NCBI GenBank assembly: GCA_038400315.1
Contig: CP151667.1
Location: 4,909,174-4,973,173 of the forward strand
DNA: 64,000 bases
Source of the DNA: Isosphaeraceae bacterium EP7
GTDB lineage: Bacteria > Planctomycetota > Planctomycetia > Isosphaerales > Isosphaeraceae
Reading direction: 5' to 3'
Part shown: positions 34,271-42,849 of the stretch, one piece after another
Position numbering within the stretch: the first letter of the stretch is position 1
Layout: each line of letters starts with the position of its first letter
Position numbers and translations under genes: made by a program
The notes under the pieces: model-generated
Seen by the model: only the letters and a program-made list of their open reading frames with translations
What the model was told of the DNA's origin: nothing
Databases searched by the model: none

Positions 34271-36319
34271 ATGCCCCGAGATTCGTCCGCTTCGCCCCGG
34301 AGTCGGGTAGGGATGCCTTCCAACACTGCCTCGCTGACGTCGCTCGGTAGGACCGGGCCCATCGCGGAAAACGCCGCTCGCAGACCGATCAAGGCGGACT
34401 CGCGGCTCGATGAAGCGATCGCGGCGAGCCGAGACTGGTTGCTCGAACGCCAGGCCACCGATGGCCACTGGGTTGGTGAGCTGGAAGGCGATTCGCTCCT
34501 GGAGTCGGAGTACATCCTGCTCCTGACCTTCCTAGGACGCGAGCGAGAGCCCATCTGCCAGAAGGCGGCCGCCTACATCCTGCTCCAGCAGTTGGAAGAC
34601 GGAGGTTGGGCAATCTATCCGGGTGGGCCGGCCGAGATCAGCTCGTCGGTGAAGGCCTATTTCGTCCTGAAGCTGACCGGGCTGGGGATCGATGATCCGA
34701 GGATGGTCCGGGCACGGCACCGAATCCTGGAGCTCGGCGGAGCCCAGGCCTGTAACAGCTTCACCCGATTCTATCTGGCTCTCCTCGGCCAGATGACCTA
34801 CGACGAATGCCCCAGCGTACCTCCCGAGCTGGCCCTTCTGCCGCACAATTACGGGCTGGGTGCGATGTCGGCATGGACCCGGACGATCGTGGTCCCGCTG
34901 GCGATCATGTCGGCCTACAAGCCGGTGCGGAACCTGCCGGAAGAGCGCGGGATCGCCGAGCTGTTCCGGCTCGACCGGCCCCGGCGGGTGAGCCGCAGGA
35001 CGAAGCGCGCGGTGAGTTGGGAGAATTTCTTCCTCGTCGGCGATCGCCTGCTGAAGCTCAGCGATCTGATCCTGCCGCGGTTCGTGCGTCGGCCAGGGAT
35101 CAATGCCTCCGAGCGATGGATGGAGCAGCATCTCGAGCATTCCGACGGCCTGGGCGCCATCTTCCCGCCGATGATCTACACGATCGTCGCGTTCGAGTGC
35201 CTTGGCGTCGGACGAGACGAGCCGAAATACAAGCTGGCGATGAAGCAGCTCGAAGACCTGCTCATCGAGGACGGCGAAACCGCGCGTCTCCAGCCTTGCG
35301 TCTCGCCGGTCTGGGACACGGCCATCGCGGCGATCGCGCAGGCAGACGCGTCGCTGGGTGACGACCACCCCGACCTCCTGAGGGCCGCGAGCTGGCTCCT
35401 CGATCGTGAGATCCGAATCGAAGGGGACTGGCACAAGCGGCGGCCCGGTCCCGAGCCGACCGGCTGGCATTTTCAGTATCGCAACGGCTGGTATCCCGAC
35501 ATCGACGATACCGCGATGGTGCTGCTGGCCCTGCTCAGGACCTCGATCGCGGGCGAGACCGCGGTGCAGGACGCCACCAGGCGGGGGGTCGCCTGGCTGC
35601 TGGCGATGCAGAACAAGGATGGCGGCTGGGCGGCCTTCGACGTCGACATCGACTTCGAAGTCTTGACCAAGGTCCCGTTCGCCGACCACAACGCGATGCT
35701 CGACCCGAGCTGCGCCGATATCACGATGCGCATCGTCGAGCTGCTGGGCGTGCTCGGCCATCGCGCCGATCACCCGGCGATCTCCCGAGCCTTGGCGTAT
35801 CTCTGGAAGACCCAGGAGCCGGAAGGTTGCTGGTACGGCCGCTGGGGCGTCAATTACATCTACGGTACCTGGCAGGTGCTGCAAGGCCTGAAGGCGATCG
35901 ACTTCGACATGACGCACCCGGCCGTGGTCCGGGCCGTGGCCTGGCTTGAGCAGGTCCAGCAAGCCGACGGCGGCTGGGGCGAGACTTGCGAGACCTATGA
36001 CGATCGGAACCTGATGGGACGGGGCGAGACCACGGCCTCGCAGACGGCCTGGGCCGTGCTCGGGCTCGTGTCCGCGGGCCGTGCCGGGACGGAAGCCGTT
36101 CAGCGCGGAATCGACTATCTGACCCGACGCCAGCAGGCCGACGGGTCGTGGGACGAGCCGCAATTCACGGGGACCGGCTTCCCCAAGGTCTTCTATTTGA
36201 AATATCACTACTATCGGATTTCGTTCCCACTGATGGCTCTGTCTCGTTATCGGGCAGCGATCACCGCGGGAGCGTGGCCGGAACGTCAGGCTGCGACGGC
36301 AATCGGCGGCCCTCGATGA
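34271..36319 (+). CDS. shc: Squalene-hopene cyclase
   Basis: The enzyme cyclises squalene to hopene, the first step to hopanoid membrane lipids. The 682-residue protein has the catalytic DIDD (410-413, in GWYPDIDDTAM) that protonates squalene. It also has repeated QW motifs such as QLEDGGWAIYPGG, QNKDGGWAAFD, QQADGGWGETCETYDD and QQADGSWDEPQFTG. Length is normal for the family. The start is uncertain: an in-frame ATG at 34313 has GGAG 10 bases upstream and may be used instead. The stop overlaps the next start in ATGA. Confidence 0.94.
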   Translation: MPRDSSASPRSRVGMPSNTASLTSLGRTGPIAENAARRPIKADSRLDEAIAASRDWLLERQATDGHWVGELEGDSLLESEYILLLTFLGREREPICQKAAAYILLQQLEDGGWAIYPGGPAEISSSVKAYFVLKLTGLGIDDPRMVRARHRILELGGAQACNSFTRFYLALLGQMTYDECPSVPPELALLPHNYGLGAMSAWTRTIVVPLAIMSAYKPVRNLPEERGIAELFRLDRPRRVSRRTKRAVSWENFFLVGDRLLKLSDLILPRFVRRPGINASERWMEQHLEHSDGLGAIFPPMIYTIVAFECLGVGRDEPKYKLAMKQLEDLLIEDGETARLQPCVSPVWDTAIAAIAQADASLGDDHPDLLRAASWLLDREIRIEGDWHKRRPGPEPTGWHFQYRNGWYPDIDDTAMVLLALLRTSIAGETAVQDATRRGVAWLLAMQNKDGGWAAFDVDIDFEVLTKVPFADHNAMLDPSCADITMRIVELLGVLGHRADHPAISRALAYLWKTQEPEGCWYGRWGVNYIYGTWQVLQGLKAIDFDMTHPAVVRAVAWLEQVQQADGGWGETCETYDDRNLMGRGETTASQTAWAVLGLVSAGRAGTEAVQRGIDYLTRRQQADGSWDEPQFTGTGFPKVFYLKYHYYRISFPLMALSRYRAAITAGAWPERQAATAIGGPR

Positions 36320-37077
36320 CCAAGGGCCCGAAGAAGGCCGAGGCTCCGATTGCGGCGGAGATCGGCATCGTCGCCGCGCTGCCGATCGAGGTCGGCTATC
36401 TCACGGACCGGATGGAACAGGTCCGCAAGTACAGCGGGCCGAGGTTCACGATACTCGAAGGGGAACTCGAGGATCGCCTCGTCGCGCTCGTCATCGCCGG
36501 GATCGGTCGAGGGCGGGCTCGCGAGGCAACTCGTGTGCTCATCGAAGGCCACCGCCCTCGATGGATCCTCAGCGCGGGCTTCGGCGGGTCGCTCGACCCG
36601 ATCTTGAAGAAGTCGGACGTCGTCTTTCCTAATGAGGTCGTCGACCTCGCCGGGGCGAGCTACACGATCGACCTCGCGCTGCCGGAGAACGCGGCGGAAC
36701 TCGGCTTTCGGTCGGGCCGTCTGCTCACGGTCGACTCGGTCGTGACCACGGCCGCTGCCAAGTCCGAGCTGCATTCTCAGCATGGTGCCACAGTGGTCGA
36801 CATGGAGACGTCGGCTGTGGCGGAAGTTTGCAGCGAGCGCGGGGTCCGGCTGATCCCGATTCGTGTCATCAGCGACGAGGCGGGCGCCGACCTGCCGCGC
36901 GAGATCGCCACAATCATGGCGGCCAGCGGCAGCTATCGCGTGGGGGCGGTCCTCGGCACGCTCTGGAAGAAACCGGGGCGGATCAAGGATCTGCTCCAGC
37001 TTCGCTCCGACGCGCTCGTCGCGGCCGACCGCCTCGCGGGTGTCGTCGCCGGCACCATCCGCCAGCTCCCGCCCTGA
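36316..37077 (+). CDS. hpnG: Hopanoid-associated nucleosidase/phosphorylase (HpnG-like)
   Basis: HpnG removes adenine from adenosylhopane to give ribosylhopane on the way to bacteriohopanetetrol. The 253-residue protein belongs to the nucleoside phosphorylase superfamily: IGIVAALPIEVGYL near the start, ILSAGFGGSLDPILKKSDVV, and VDMETSAVAEVCSERGV with the substrate-binding Met-Glu pair. The start overlaps the cyclase stop, which strongly supports the hopanoid role over general MTA/SAH nucleosidase. HpnH is not in the window. Confidence 0.83.
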   Translation: MTKGPKKAEAPIAAEIGIVAALPIEVGYLTDRMEQVRKYSGPRFTILEGELEDRLVALVIAGIGRGRAREATRVLIEGHRPRWILSAGFGGSLDPILKKSDVVFPNEVVDLAGASYTIDLALPENAAELGFRSGRLLTVDSVVTTAAAKSELHSQHGATVVDMETSAVAEVCSERGVRLIPIRVISDEAGADLPREIATIMAASGSYRVGAVLGTLWKKPGRIKDLLQLRSDALVAADRLAGVVAGTIRQLPP

Positions 37078-37112
37078 TCGAAGACGACCGGGGGCGGGAT
37101 TTAAGAGGGGTT

Positions 37113-37583
37113 TTACTTCTTGACCGGCGCGGGTGCGGCCTTCGGGGCCGGCCTGGACAGGTCCGGCAGGGCCGACTTGCGCATCGGCTTGGGGTCTTCT
37201 CGATACTGAGTCCGACGATCGACGGGCCGCGCCCGGGTCAGGCTCTCGGCGGCGATCGTTGCCGCGCCTGGAATCAGGAGCAGGGTGGCCAGGCTGACGA
37301 TCAGGGCGTGAAGCGGGTGGAATTGATAGATGAAGACGAAGATCAGGAACCAGACGATCGCCTGGAGCGCCGTCCAGTGCAACTCGGCGGTGTACATGGT
37401 CTCGTAGGAAGGCCGGGCCCACATGGCCAGCGCGGCCATGATGAACGAGCCCGCCGTCACCTTCAGGCCGGCCGAGGGCGTCACCTCGTCGTAGAACTGG
37501 CGTTGGGCCAGCTCGATCACGAAGAACGAGGCGACGAAGAACATGAACCAGTAGAGTGCGAAGGCGACCAGGAAGGAGACCAT
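37113..37583 (-). CDS. Membrane protein of unknown function
   Basis: With the ATG at 37583 the product has 156 residues, starting MVSFLVAFALYWFMFFVASF. About four membrane spans are visible, including LQAIVWFLIFVFIYQFHPLH. The C-terminal tail is basic and Pro/Ala-rich (RRTQYREDPKPMRKSALPDL). The frame extends to 37703, but the extra residues are low complexity. No family recognised. It converges on hpnG. Confidence 0.65.
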   Translation of the reverse strand: MVSFLVAFALYWFMFFVASFFVIELAQRQFYDEVTPSAGLKVTAGSFIMAALAMWARPSYETMYTAELHWTALQAIVWFLIFVFIYQFHPLHALIVSLATLLLIPGAATIAAESLTRARPVDRRTQYREDPKPMRKSALPDLSRPAPKAAPAPVKK

Positions 37584-37741
37584 GGCGAATTCCAAAAGGG
37601 CGTGACCGCGGGGGAGGTTGGCCGAGCCGATTCTATCGCGCCCCCGGACGCCCGGCCATGAGACGCTAGCGGATTCCGGGGGAGGTGTTACGATAAGCCG
37701 CATCAGGACCGACCGACGACGACCCGCCCTTGGACCAACCG

Positions 37742-38572
37742 ATGATCCACCTGAGCGCCTTTGCCGATGAGATTTCCGAAGATCCGGCCGAGCAGATGGA
37801 CGTCCTGAAGTCCCTGGCGATCCACCACATCGAGTTCCGCTCGATCCTCGGTTTGAATGTCCTGGACCTCGACGACGCCCAGCATGAGGCGTTTCGCGAG
37901 CTGCTCAAGGCCCGCAGATTCACGCTCAGCGCCATCGGCTCGCCCATCGGCAAAATCAAGATCACCGATCCGTTCGAGCCCCACCTCGAACGCTTCGACC
38001 GGGCCCTCGAACTCGCCGACTTCTACAGCTGCCCACGGATCAGGATCTTCAGCTATTACATTCCCGAGGGCGACGCCCCCGAGCCGCACCGCGACGAGGT
38101 GATGCGTCGGATGGCTGAGAAGGCCAGGATCGCCGAAGGACGCGGGGTCTCGCTTCTGCTTGAGAACGAGAAGGGGATCTACGGCGACACCGCGGCCCGC
38201 GTCTCGGACATCCTCGAGACGGTCAACTCGCCGAGCCTCTCGCACGCGTTCGACCCCGCCAACTATCTGGAAGTCGGCCAGGGGATCGACGAGGCCTGGG
38301 CCCTTCTTCGCCCGAGGGTGACGCATTTCCACGTCAAGGATTACGTGAGCCTGACCCGATCCATCGTCCCTTGCGGCAAGGGAGACGGTCAGATCGCTCG
38401 CTTGATCGCCGATGCCGTGGCCCACGGCTATTCGGGCTATGCCGTCCTGGAGCCACACCTCAAGGTCGCCGCGGCGATGTACGGCTTCACCGGCCCTGAG
38501 AAGTTCGGCGAAGCCGCGCGGGCGCTCCAGGATTCGTTGCGATCGGCGGGCGTCCCCTTCGACGGCCCTTGA
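37742..38572 (+). CDS. Sugar phosphate isomerase/epimerase-like TIM barrel protein
   Basis: The 276-residue protein resembles the xylose isomerase-like TIM barrel family. It begins MIHLSAFADEISEDPAEQMD. It has metal-site candidates in HIEFRSILGLNVLDL, LLLENEKGIYGD (Glu), SHAFDPANYLEVGQG (Asp/Asn), THFHVKDY (His/Asp) and YAVLEPHL (Glu). Many planctomycetes have multiple such enzymes of unassigned sugar specificity. An in-frame TTG at 37730 is a less likely start. Confidence 0.8.
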   Translation: MIHLSAFADEISEDPAEQMDVLKSLAIHHIEFRSILGLNVLDLDDAQHEAFRELLKARRFTLSAIGSPIGKIKITDPFEPHLERFDRALELADFYSCPRIRIFSYYIPEGDAPEPHRDEVMRRMAEKARIAEGRGVSLLLENEKGIYGDTAARVSDILETVNSPSLSHAFDPANYLEVGQGIDEAWALLRPRVTHFHVKDYVSLTRSIVPCGKGDGQIARLIADAVAHGYSGYAVLEPHLKVAAAMYGFTGPEKFGEAARALQDSLRSAGVPFDGP

Positions 38573-38586
38573 TCCCTCTCTCCGGA

Positions 38587-39135
38587 TCAGGGGCGGGTCC
38601 AGCGTTTCAGGCTGGCCGCGAGATCGGCGGCTTCCCGGGGCATGCCCAGGGCTTCGTAGCACTTGATCAGGCCGGCCGCGGCTTCCAGGAACGGCTTGTT
38701 GGCCACGCGGTGTGCGGGCAAGCGGCCGTGGAAGTTCGGCGGCAACGCGCTGACGCCGAGCTCGAACCCGTAGCCGAAATGGCCGCGTGCCAGCTTCGGG
38801 TCGTTGAACTCGCTGAGCGCTAGCTCCCCGAGTGCCGTGTGCACATAGAGATTATCTCCGCAGCCTTGTAAGGCATAGCGAAGGGCGTCGCGTGCCGATT
38901 CGGGATCGCCGGCCTTGAGGAACTCCAGCCCCTCGGCGTAGTCGAGCTCGGTCTCCTCGACGCATGGAGGGTGGTCGAATTCGTAGTCGTCTTCGCCCAG
39001 CAGGCGAAGGCGGAGGCCCCCTTTTTTCTTGGGCGGCCCCTTCTTCGGCGGGCCGGACCTCGGGCCGTCGTTGCGGGGGCCCTTCCTGGGTGAACCATTC
39101 GCGGAATGATCACCCTGACGCTCGCGATCGGGCAT
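38587..39135 (-). CDS. TPR-like protein with basic N terminus
   Basis: The ATG at 39135 gives 182 residues. The first 45 are Pro/Lys/Gly-rich and basic (RKGPRNDGPRSGPPKKGPPK), possibly nucleic-acid or surface binding. The rest is helical and TPR-like: DYAEGLEFLKAGDPESARDA, VHTALGELALSEFNDPKLAR and FLEAAAGLIKCYEALGMPRE. The very long frame to 40692 is only the shadow of the ammonium transporter. It converges on the TIM barrel gene with a 14-base gap. Confidence 0.72.
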   Translation of the reverse strand: MPDRERQGDHSANGSPRKGPRNDGPRSGPPKKGPPKKKGGLRLRLLGEDDYEFDHPPCVEETELDYAEGLEFLKAGDPESARDALRYALQGCGDNLYVHTALGELALSEFNDPKLARGHFGYGFELGVSALPPNFHGRLPAHRVANKPFLEAAAGLIKCYEALGMPREAADLAASLKRWTRP

Positions 39136-39504
39136 TTCGTCCTCGTCCACCAAACCTGGTGCAACCCGGGGGAGTCGGGTTGAGCGGCAAATCTGCCCAA
39201 CATCGCGGCAAGCCCGTTGTCGATTGAGGCTATCGTCCGCAGGCCGTCGTCGCAAGTCCGACCTTGCCTCAGTCAAAATCGCCGGAATTCCGCTGCAATC
39301 GAGGCATCGATCGGGGAGAATGCCGCCCGGCATCTCTGTTGCATCTTCAAGGCCGGCCTGCGAGGAAAGAACTTCCCTCCCTGCAATCGTTGCCACCGAC
39401 CCGAGTTCGACCGGACTTGCACTCCGCGCCGTTAACGTCAGCGCTTTACGCGCCGTGATGGTCTCTCTGCATTGGCCGAAGCAGGCCCACCGAGGATTTC
39501 CCTG
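39136..39504. other. Intergenic region upstream of the ammonium transporter
   Basis: The 369 bases lie between divergent genes. I see no gene, no good sigma-70 promoter and no clear sigma-54 (GG-N10-GC) element, although nitrogen control would be expected for the transporter. GAGGA before 39505 is the only clear signal. Confidence 0.5.
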
Positions 39505-40959
39505 ATGAGATGCCGAGCCTTGCCCCGAGGCCTGACCGGAGCTGCGATCGCCCTGCTCTTGACGTATCCCTCGGCCGCCTGGTCCGAGGACGTTGTCGCG
39601 GCCACGCAGGCCACCGCCCCGGCGATCGACGGCGCCGACACGGCCTTCGTGATGATCTCGGCCGCGCTCGTGATGCTGATGACCCCGGGACTGGGGCTCT
39701 TTTACGGGGGCATGGTCCGGCGCAAGAACGTGTTGGCGACGTTCCAGCAGAGCTTCATCATGCTGGGGGTGATGACGCTTCAGTGGATCCTTTACGGTTA
39801 CAGCCTGGCCTTCAGCCCCGATGCCTTCGGAGGCCTCGTCGGCGGCCTGAGCTGGGTCGGCCTCTCGGGCGTGGGCCTGGCCCCTTCGAGCGTGGCCGAC
39901 TACGGCCCAACGATCCCTCATCAGCTTCACATGGTGTTCCAGGGGATGTTCGCCGTCATCACGCCGGCGCTCATGTCGGGGGCCTTCGCCGAGCGGATGA
40001 AGTTCTCGGCCTACCTGACCTTCTCGCTGCTCTGGGCCACGTTCGTGTACGACCCCGTGGCCCACTGGGTCTGGAACCCCGATGGCTGGATTTTCAAGCT
40101 GGGTGCCCTGGATTTCGCGGGCGGCCTGGTGGTGCACGTCATCTCGGGGATCGCGGCGCTCTGCTGCGTGCTCGTCATGGGCCGACGAAAGGGGCTGGGC
40201 GAGGAGGAGATGCATCCGCACAACCTCACGATGACGGCCCTGGGCACTGCCCTGCTCTGGTTCGGCTGGTTCGGATTCAACGCCGGCAGCGCCTTGGCCG
40301 CCAACAGCAGGGCCGTCGCCGCGTTCGTCAACACCAACGCCGCGGCCGCCGCGGGGACGGCATGCTGGGCCGCGATCGAGTGGGTCCACAAGGGAAAGGC
40401 TACCGTCCTGGGGGCCTGCACGGGGGCCGTCGCCGGCCTGGTCGTCATCACTCCCGCGGCCGCCTTTGTCACCCCGTTCTCGGCGATCTTGATGGGCCTG
40501 GCCGTCTGCTTTCTCTGCTATGGCGCCATCATGCTGAAGTCGAAGCTCGATTACGACGACTCGCTCGATGTCTTCGGCGTCCACGGCGTCGGCGGGGCTT
40601 TCGGAGCCGTCGCGGTCGGTATCTTCGCGGTCAAAAATATCGTGCCGGGAGTCTCCAGCCCCGGCGGGCTGCTCGACGGCCACGCCAATCAACTCGGCAT
40701 TCAGGCCCTCTCACTCGGGGCGGCCGCGGCGTACAGCTTCGGAGTGACGTTCATCCTTCTCAAGTTCGTCGACCTGGTCATCGGCCTCAGGGTCGACGCC
40801 GATGACGAGGAGGCGGGCCTCGACCTCTCGCAGCATGGCGAGCGAGGGTACATCATGGGCGTCGGCGAATTCCTCGGCGGCGGTCACCCGCTTGAACGCG
40901 AGATCGTCGAAGGCGTCCACTCGCGCGAGGTCGAGGCACTGGCGTCTGCCTCGAAGTGA
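39505..40959 (+). CDS. amt: Ammonium transporter (Amt/MEP family)
   Basis: The 484-residue protein has a cleavable-looking N-terminal signal (residues 10-28) and eleven membrane spans. Marks of the family are TPGLGLFYGGMVRRKNVLAT, the channel His211 in VVHVISG, WFGWFGFNAGSAL and the second channel His360 in DVFGVHGVGGAFGA. The C-terminal tail ERGYIMGVGEFLGG differs from the usual GlnK-regulated tail. No glnK lies next to it, which is unusual. A hairpin terminator follows. Confidence 0.94.
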   Translation: MRCRALPRGLTGAAIALLLTYPSAAWSEDVVAATQATAPAIDGADTAFVMISAALVMLMTPGLGLFYGGMVRRKNVLATFQQSFIMLGVMTLQWILYGYSLAFSPDAFGGLVGGLSWVGLSGVGLAPSSVADYGPTIPHQLHMVFQGMFAVITPALMSGAFAERMKFSAYLTFSLLWATFVYDPVAHWVWNPDGWIFKLGALDFAGGLVVHVISGIAALCCVLVMGRRKGLGEEEMHPHNLTMTALGTALLWFGWFGFNAGSALAANSRAVAAFVNTNAAAAAGTACWAAIEWVHKGKATVLGACTGAVAGLVVITPAAAFVTPFSAILMGLAVCFLCYGAIMLKSKLDYDDSLDVFGVHGVGGAFGAVAVGIFAVKNIVPGVSSPGGLLDGHANQLGIQALSLGAAAAYSFGVTFILLKFVDLVIGLRVDADDEEAGLDLSQHGERGYIMGVGEFLGGGHPLEREIVEGVHSREVEALASASK

Positions 40960-40988
40960 CGGAAATCTCCATCGATTGACCGACGTCC

Positions 40989-41028
40989 GAGAGGCCCCCG
41001 CCATGTCACCAATGACCGGGGGCCTCTC
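40989..41028 (+). terminator. Hairpin terminator after amt
   Basis: GAGAGGCCCCCG and CGGGGGCCTCTC form a perfect 12-base stem with a 16-base loop, followed by TCGTTCG. It separates amt from the Hsp70 operon. Confidence 0.75.
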
Positions 41029-41044
41029 TCGTTCGAAGCCGAGG

Positions 41045-41081
41045 ATTGACAAAGCGCCTTGAGGAGTCGGGCCCGGTACAA
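41045..41081 (+). promoter_or_regulatory. Possible promoter elements of the Hsp70/VWA/FHA operon
   Basis: TTGACA (41045-41050) and TACAAT (41076-41081) are the only near-consensus hexamers before the operon, but they are 25 bases apart and cannot work as one normal sigma-70 promoter. One of them may belong to a promoter with a poor partner, or the long spacer may reflect an activator-dependent promoter. The region lies between the amt terminator and the GTG at 41166. Confidence 0.25.
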
Positions 41082-41165
41082 TAGCGGAGGTCGGCGGGCG
41101 AATGACCCGGGACGGCCGGACTGCGGATCGCCAATGACAGGCCGGACTTGCACGGAGCCCTCGAC

Positions 41166-42833
41166 GTGAGCGACCCCCTGACGCGTGTGTACGGGATCGA
41201 CCTTGGGACGACCTATTCGGCGATCGCCTATGTTGACGAGCATGGCAAGCCGGTGATCTTGCCTAACCAGGAGAGCGAGCGGATCACCCCCTCGGTCGTC
41301 CTGTTCGACGGCGAGAGCGTCATCGTCGGCAATACGGCCAAGGAGGCCGCCAAGGTCGAACCGCACCGGGTGGTGGGCCGCGTCAAGCAGCACATGGGCG
41401 ATCCCAACTTCGTGTTCGAGCACGACGGCAAGTCGTACCGGCCCGAGGACATCAGCTCCTTCATCCTGCGGAAGGTCGTCGGCGACGCGCAGCTCGCCCT
41501 GGGCGACGGCGATCCCATCACGGACGTGGTCATCACCTGCCCGGCCTACTTCGGCACCGAGGAACGCGAGGCCACCGCGAATGCCGGCCGCCTCGCCGGC
41601 CTGAACGTCCGGGCCATCCTGAACGAACCCACCGCGGCGGCGATCGCCTACGGACTCGAGCACGGCGAGGACCAGACCGTCCTCGTGTATGACCTGGGCG
41701 GCGGCACGTTCGACGTGACGATGATCGAGATCCGCGACCGCCTCATCAGGGTCATCTGCACCGGCGGCGACCACCGCCTAGGCGGGACGCTCTGGGACGA
41801 GGCGATCGTGATGTACCTCTCCGATCAGTTCCGCGCCCAGTCCGGTGTGGAAGACGACCCGATGGACGACCCGGAGGTCTTGAACGACTTGTTCCTCCAG
41901 GCAGAGCGGGGCAAGAAGACTCTCACCCAGCGCGACAAAGCCCCCTTCCGCGTGACCCACGCAGGCCAGCAGGCCCGAGTCGAATTGGACCGGCCCAAGT
42001 TCAACGAGATCACCGCTCATCTGCTCGACCGGACCATCGAGCTGACCCGCGACATGCTCCGCGATGCCGAGGAGAAGGGGGTCACCGCCTTCGACAAGAT
42101 CATCCTCGTCGGCGGTGCCACCCGGATGCCTCAGGTGCGCGATCGGCTCGTGGCCGAATTCGGCAAGGAGCCCGAGGCGTACGACCCCGACGAGGCCGTC
42201 GCCAAGGGGGCCGCGCTGTTTGGGCTCAAGGAGTCGCTCCAGCAGCAAGTTGCCGAGATCCTGGCGCCAGACGGGCAGTCGGGCGACAATGGGCAGCCGC
42301 ACGACCTGGCCGCCGTCAGCGAGGCGGAGATGACTGCGGCGCTCGACGAGATCGAGCGATCGGTCGGTTTCACGCTCACCGGCCCAGTGCGCGAGCTGGT
42401 CAGCACGAGGATCGTCAACGTCCTGTCCAAAAGCCTCGGCGTCCTGGCCAAGGACGACACCGGCAAGGAGCAGGTCGTCTATCTGTTGCCCCGCAATGGC
42501 GAAGTGCCGATGGACTCTCAGCAGGACTTCGGCACCGACCAGGTCGATCAGGCGGGAGTCGACATCAAGATCATGGCCGGAGAGCGCGACAGCCCCGAGC
42601 CGCTCGACTGCAAGGACGTGGGCACGGCGACCCTGAATCTGCCCCCCGGCCTTCCTGCCCGCAGCCCAATCCGGGTGAAGTTCGCGATCAGCCGCGACGG
42701 TCGCCTGACCGTCAGCGCCACCGACCTGACTGGCGGAGGCTCGATCGATGTCGACTTCGAGACCGAGGCCGTGCTGAACGCCGAGCAGGTCGCCGAGCGA
42801 TCCTCGGCCCTGCGGCTCCTGAACGTCTCCTGA
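41166..42833 (+). CDS. Hsp70 (DnaK-like) chaperone, operon gene 1
   Basis: The GTG at 41166 follows GGAG with 8 bases spacing. The 555-residue protein has the full Hsp70 nucleotide-binding domain: YGIDLGTTYSAIAY, NEPTAAAIAYGL, YDLGGGTFDVTM and the adenosine loop IILVGGATRMPQVR. A reduced beta-sandwich substrate domain follows (about residues 400-550, ending PARSPIRVKFAISRDGRLTV and DLTGGGSIDVDFETE). The helical lid of DnaK is short or absent. No dnaJ or grpE is nearby, so this is a specialised Hsp70. It is 16 bases upstream of a second Hsp70 with a VWA domain. Cytoplasmic. Confidence 0.92.
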   Translation: MSDPLTRVYGIDLGTTYSAIAYVDEHGKPVILPNQESERITPSVVLFDGESVIVGNTAKEAAKVEPHRVVGRVKQHMGDPNFVFEHDGKSYRPEDISSFILRKVVGDAQLALGDGDPITDVVITCPAYFGTEEREATANAGRLAGLNVRAILNEPTAAAIAYGLEHGEDQTVLVYDLGGGTFDVTMIEIRDRLIRVICTGGDHRLGGTLWDEAIVMYLSDQFRAQSGVEDDPMDDPEVLNDLFLQAERGKKTLTQRDKAPFRVTHAGQQARVELDRPKFNEITAHLLDRTIELTRDMLRDAEEKGVTAFDKIILVGGATRMPQVRDRLVAEFGKEPEAYDPDEAVAKGAALFGLKESLQQQVAEILAPDGQSGDNGQPHDLAAVSEAEMTAALDEIERSVGFTLTGPVRELVSTRIVNVLSKSLGVLAKDDTGKEQVVYLLPRNGEVPMDSQQDFGTDQVDQAGVDIKIMAGERDSPEPLDCKDVGTATLNLPPGLPARSPIRVKFAISRDGRLTVSATDLTGGGSIDVDFETEAVLNAEQVAERSSALRLLNVS

Positions 42834-42849
42834 GCGGGAGGGTCTGGCG

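Noticed and set aside
39136-39504. Possible sigma-54 promoter for amt
   Set aside because: No GG and GC pair with the needed 10-base spacing was found near the gene.
38587-40692. A 701-residue leftward frame
   Set aside because: Residues before the ATG at 39135 are antisense to the ammonium transporter; only the last 182 residues look like a protein.
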